Source of the DNA: Bradyrhizobium sp. CIAT3101
GTDB lineage: Bacteria; Pseudomonadota; Alphaproteobacteria; Rhizobiales; Xanthobacteraceae
NCBI RefSeq assembly: GCF_029714945.1
Contig: NZ_CP121634.1
Location: forward strand, 1,633,001 to 1,697,000
Reading direction: 5' to 3'
Length of the DNA stretch: 64,000 bases
Within the stretch, counting starts at the first letter, position 1; every line of letters begins with the position of its first letter. This document shows, piece after piece, positions 61,616-64,000 of the stretch. A program made the position numbers and the translations under genes. The notes below the pieces were generated by a model. That model searched no databases and had not been told where the DNA came from. It saw nothing but the letters and a program-made list of their open reading frames with translations.

Positions 61616-64000
61616 ATGAACACGGATTTCAACCGCGTCATCCAAAAGCTCAGCATTGCAGCGATCTGCGCCGCGTTGCTCACCTCCACCGCCATCGCGC
61701 GCGAAAAGCCGAGCCCGCTTCTCAGCGCGCGGCAGGTCAAGACTGACGTCGCCGGCCTCAACGCCCCCGCCCAGATCCTGGTTGACGTCTGGGGCATCCC
61801 GCACATCTATGCCGGCAACGAGCACGACCTGTTCTTCCTGCAAGGCTTCAACGCCGCGCGCGACCGGCTCTGGCAGATCGATCTCTGGCGCAAGCGCGGC
61901 CTCGGCCTGCTCGCGAAGGATTTCGGCCAGGCCTATGCGGAGCAGGACAAGGCGCTGCGGCTGTTCCTCTATCGCGGCGACATGAATGCGGAATGGGCGG
62001 CCTATGGCCCCAAGGCGAAGACCTATGCGGACGCCTTCGTCGCCGGCGTCAACGCCTATGTCGCCGACGTGCGCGCGGGCAAGCGTCCGCTGCCGATCGA
62101 GTTCAGGATCGCCGGCACCATGCCCGATGCCTGGACCGCCGACGATGTCGTGCGCATCCGCAGCCACGGCCTGACCCGCAATGTTTCCTCCGAGGTCAAG
62201 CGCTCGCTGGTCGCCTGCGCCGCCGGTCTCGATGCCGATCGGTTTCGCGTCAAGCTCGAGCCGGCCTGGACCACGAAAATCCCCGAAGGCCTCGATCCCT
62301 GCAGCGTGCCGAAGGGGGTGCTCGCGGCCTACGATCTCGCGACGCGCCCCGTCGCCTTCGCCGCGCCAAAGGACCAGAAGGCCGCGCTCGCGCACGATCC
62401 CGACAAATACCTCACCGAAGCCGATCAGCAGCGCGACACTATCGGCTCCAACAATTGGGTGATCGCGGCCTCGCGCACCGCGACGGGTCGGCCGATCCTC
62501 GCCAACGATCCGCATCGCGAGCACAGCGTGCCCTCGCTGCGCTACATCGTCGGTCTCAATGCGCCCGGCCTCTCCGTGATAGGCGCCGGTGAGCCGGCGC
62601 TGCCCGGCATCTCGATCGGCCACAACGGCACCATCGCCTTCGGCCTCACCATCTTCAACGTCGACCAGGAAGACCTCTACGTCTACGAGCTCAATCCGCA
62701 AAATCCCAACCAATACCGCTACGGCAACGGCTGGGAGGACATGCGCATCGTGCACGAGAAAGAAGAGGTGAAGGGCGAGGGGAATCGCGACCTCGAACTA
62801 AAGTTCACCCGCCACGGCCCCGTCATCTTCGTCGACGACGCCAACAAGCGCGCCTTCGCCGTGCGCTCGATCTGGTTTGAGCCCGGCACCTCGGCCTATT
62901 TCGGTTCGTCGGATTACATGACCGCGAAGGACTGGACCGGTTTTCTCGGCGCCATGCGCCGTTGGGGCGCGCCGTCGGAGAACCAGGTCTATGCCGACAC
63001 CAAGGGCAATATCGGCTGGGTCGCCGCCGGCAAGACGCCGCGCCGCGTCAACTTCGACGGCTTGATGCCGGTGCCCGGCGACGGCCGCTATGAATGGCAG
63101 GGATTTTTGTCGCTCGACGAGCTGCCGAAAGCCTATCAGCCGAAGCAGGGCTTTTTCGCCACCGCCAACCACATGAACCTGCCGCCCGATTATCCCGTCA
63201 ACGAGCGCAGGGTCGGCTTCGAATGGTCCGACAGCGCGCGCTGGCAGCGCATCACCGACGTGCTCGCGGCCAACAACAAGGTGACGCTCGCCGACGCCAT
63301 GGATCTGCAGAACGACGATACGGCCATGATGGGGCGCCGGTTGGTCAAGCTGTTGCAGCGGCTGACGTCCGACGACGCTAATGTGAAGCAGGGCCTCGAT
63401 CTGCTCAAGTCATGGGATGCGCGTGACAGCGCGGACAGCGCGGCGGCGGCGGTGTTCGAGGTCTGGATCGCCAATCATCTGGGCCCCGTGCTGCTGAAGA
63501 TCACGGCGCCCAAGGCGGCAGACTTGATCGCGCCCGAGGCTTCCAGCATTTCTGCGCTCGTCGCCGCGCTGGAGTCTCCGGATGCGTCGTTCGGCGCCGA
63601 TCCCGCGGCCGCGCGCGACCAGATTTTGCGCGACAGCCTCGGTGCTGCCGTGGCCGATGTCGCCAGCAAGCTCGGCCCTGATCCGTCCACCTGGCGCTGG
63701 GGCCGCTTGCATGTCGCAAAGTTCGATCACGCGCTGATGCCGCTCGCCGACAAGGCCACCGCGGCGCAATTGTCGGTCGGTCCGCTCGCCTATGGCGGCG
63801 CCGCCAACGTGCCGCGCGCTGCCACCTACCGCCGCTCGGATTACCAGCTCACCGCGGGCGCCTCGTTCCGCATGGTGCTCGACGTCGGCAATTGGGATGC
63901 GAGCCGCACCATCAACACGCCCGGCCAGTCCGGCGATCCCTTCAGCGGCCACTACCGCGACCTCGCCCCGCTCTGGGCAACGGGCCAATATGTGCCGCTG
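61616..64000 (+). CDS. Penicillin acylase family protein (Ntn hydrolase), partial
   Basis: The frame is open from ATG 61616 to the window edge (795 codons), ending TGQYVPL, so the stop is outside. Signal peptide (SIAAICAALLTSTAIARE), then the alpha subunit with VDVWGIPHIYAGNEHDLFFL and QGFNAARDRLWQIDLWRKRG. The N-terminal nucleophile is Ser278 in DTIGSNNWVIAASRTATGRP, where autocleavage gives the beta subunit (ILANDPHRE; GEPALPGISIGHNGTIAFGL follow). Periplasmic. Substrates in the family include beta-lactams and acyl-homoserine lactones; which applies is unknown. Confidence 0.85.
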   Translation, partial: MNTDFNRVIQKLSIAAICAALLTSTAIAREKPSPLLSARQVKTDVAGLNAPAQILVDVWGIPHIYAGNEHDLFFLQGFNAARDRLWQIDLWRKRGLGLLAKDFGQAYAEQDKALRLFLYRGDMNAEWAAYGPKAKTYADAFVAGVNAYVADVRAGKRPLPIEFRIAGTMPDAWTADDVVRIRSHGLTRNVSSEVKRSLVACAAGLDADRFRVKLEPAWTTKIPEGLDPCSVPKGVLAAYDLATRPVAFAAPKDQKAALAHDPDKYLTEADQQRDTIGSNNWVIAASRTATGRPILANDPHREHSVPSLRYIVGLNAPGLSVIGAGEPALPGISIGHNGTIAFGLTIFNVDQEDLYVYELNPQNPNQYRYGNGWEDMRIVHEKEEVKGEGNRDLELKFTRHGPVIFVDDANKRAFAVRSIWFEPGTSAYFGSSDYMTAKDWTGFLGAMRRWGAPSENQVYADTKGNIGWVAAGKTPRRVNFDGLMPVPGDGRYEWQGFLSLDELPKAYQPKQGFFATANHMNLPPDYPVNERRVGFEWSDSARWQRITDVLAANNKVTLADAMDLQNDDTAMMGRRLVKLLQRLTSDDANVKQGLDLLKSWDARDSADSAAAAVFEVWIANHLGPVLLKITAPKAADLIAPEASSISALVAALESPDASFGADPAAARDQILRDSLGAAVADVASKLGPDPSTWRWGRLHVAKFDHALMPLADKATAAQLSVGPLAYGGAANVPRAATYRRSDYQLTAGASFRMVLDVGNWDASRTINTPGQSGDPFSGHYRDLAPLWATGQYVPL

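Noticed and set aside
59956..61806. 616-codon minus-strand frame opposite glpK
   Set aside because: Composition typical of a shadow frame; glpK is unmistakable on the plus strand.

Overview
The window comes from a high-GC alphaproteobacterium, most likely Bradyrhizobium or a close relative (Nitrobacteraceae). The evidence is recall of protein families rather than a database search: DUF6894 and DUF1236 proteins, PRC-barrel stress proteins, a ROSE-type RNA thermometer before a small heat-shock gene, GGAAC/GTT extracytoplasmic stress promoters, TTGAC-N4-RTCAA FNR/FixK-type boxes, a pimF-A-B-C-D dicarboxylate operon in the order known from Rhodopseudomonas palustris, and dispersed ~100-190 bp palindromic intergenic repeats.

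Left half (1-32.7 kb), accessory and stress-related. A Crp/Fnr regulator precedes a GH13 trehalose-synthase-like enzyme and a GT4 glycosyltransferase. Next come DUF6894, HdeD and PsiE genes, a glutathione-independent formaldehyde dehydrogenase with a DJ-1/PfpI protein, an AraC regulator, a PilZ protein, a TetR-like protein with no clear HTH and a NYN nuclease. From 13 to 19.3 kb lies a dense run of very small genes around an Hsp20 gene. From 17.5 to 23 kb several secreted small proteins (two DUF1236, a PRC-barrel, Gly/Tyr-rich) carry stress promoters at a constant distance from their start codons. A TAXI-type binding protein and two-component genes follow. Decay is common here: frameshifted DsbA-like, PRC-barrel and response-regulator genes, a LigD ligase fragment, and a large PAS/GAF hybrid histidine kinase split by an IS5-like element (28272-29758, CTAG duplication) that carries a passenger gene. 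A tRNA-Leu(CAA) at 32.8 kb marks the change to core-like sequence.

Right half (32.8-64 kb), catabolic and ordered. It begins with dsbB. A first branched-chain-type ABC transporter (livH, a livM-livG fusion, livF) is divergent from a MarR regulator with a palindromic operator. After a glycerate kinase come three tandem paralogous substrate-binding proteins and a second full set (livM, livH, livF, livG). An IclR regulator then faces the pim operon across a perfect 19-bp palindrome. The layout suggests uptake of dicarboxylates or ring-cleavage acids by the two ABC systems, activation by PimA, beta-oxidation by PimC/D, PimF and PimB, and control by the MarR and IclR proteins. The end of the window holds an SDR, an MBOAT/SGNH-like O-acylation pair, a DUF559 endonuclease-like gene, glpK and a penicillin-acylase-family gene that runs off the edge.

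Palindromic repeats sit in nearly every longer spacer of the right half, including between consecutive pim genes. All family calls are from motif recognition by eye; no searches were run.
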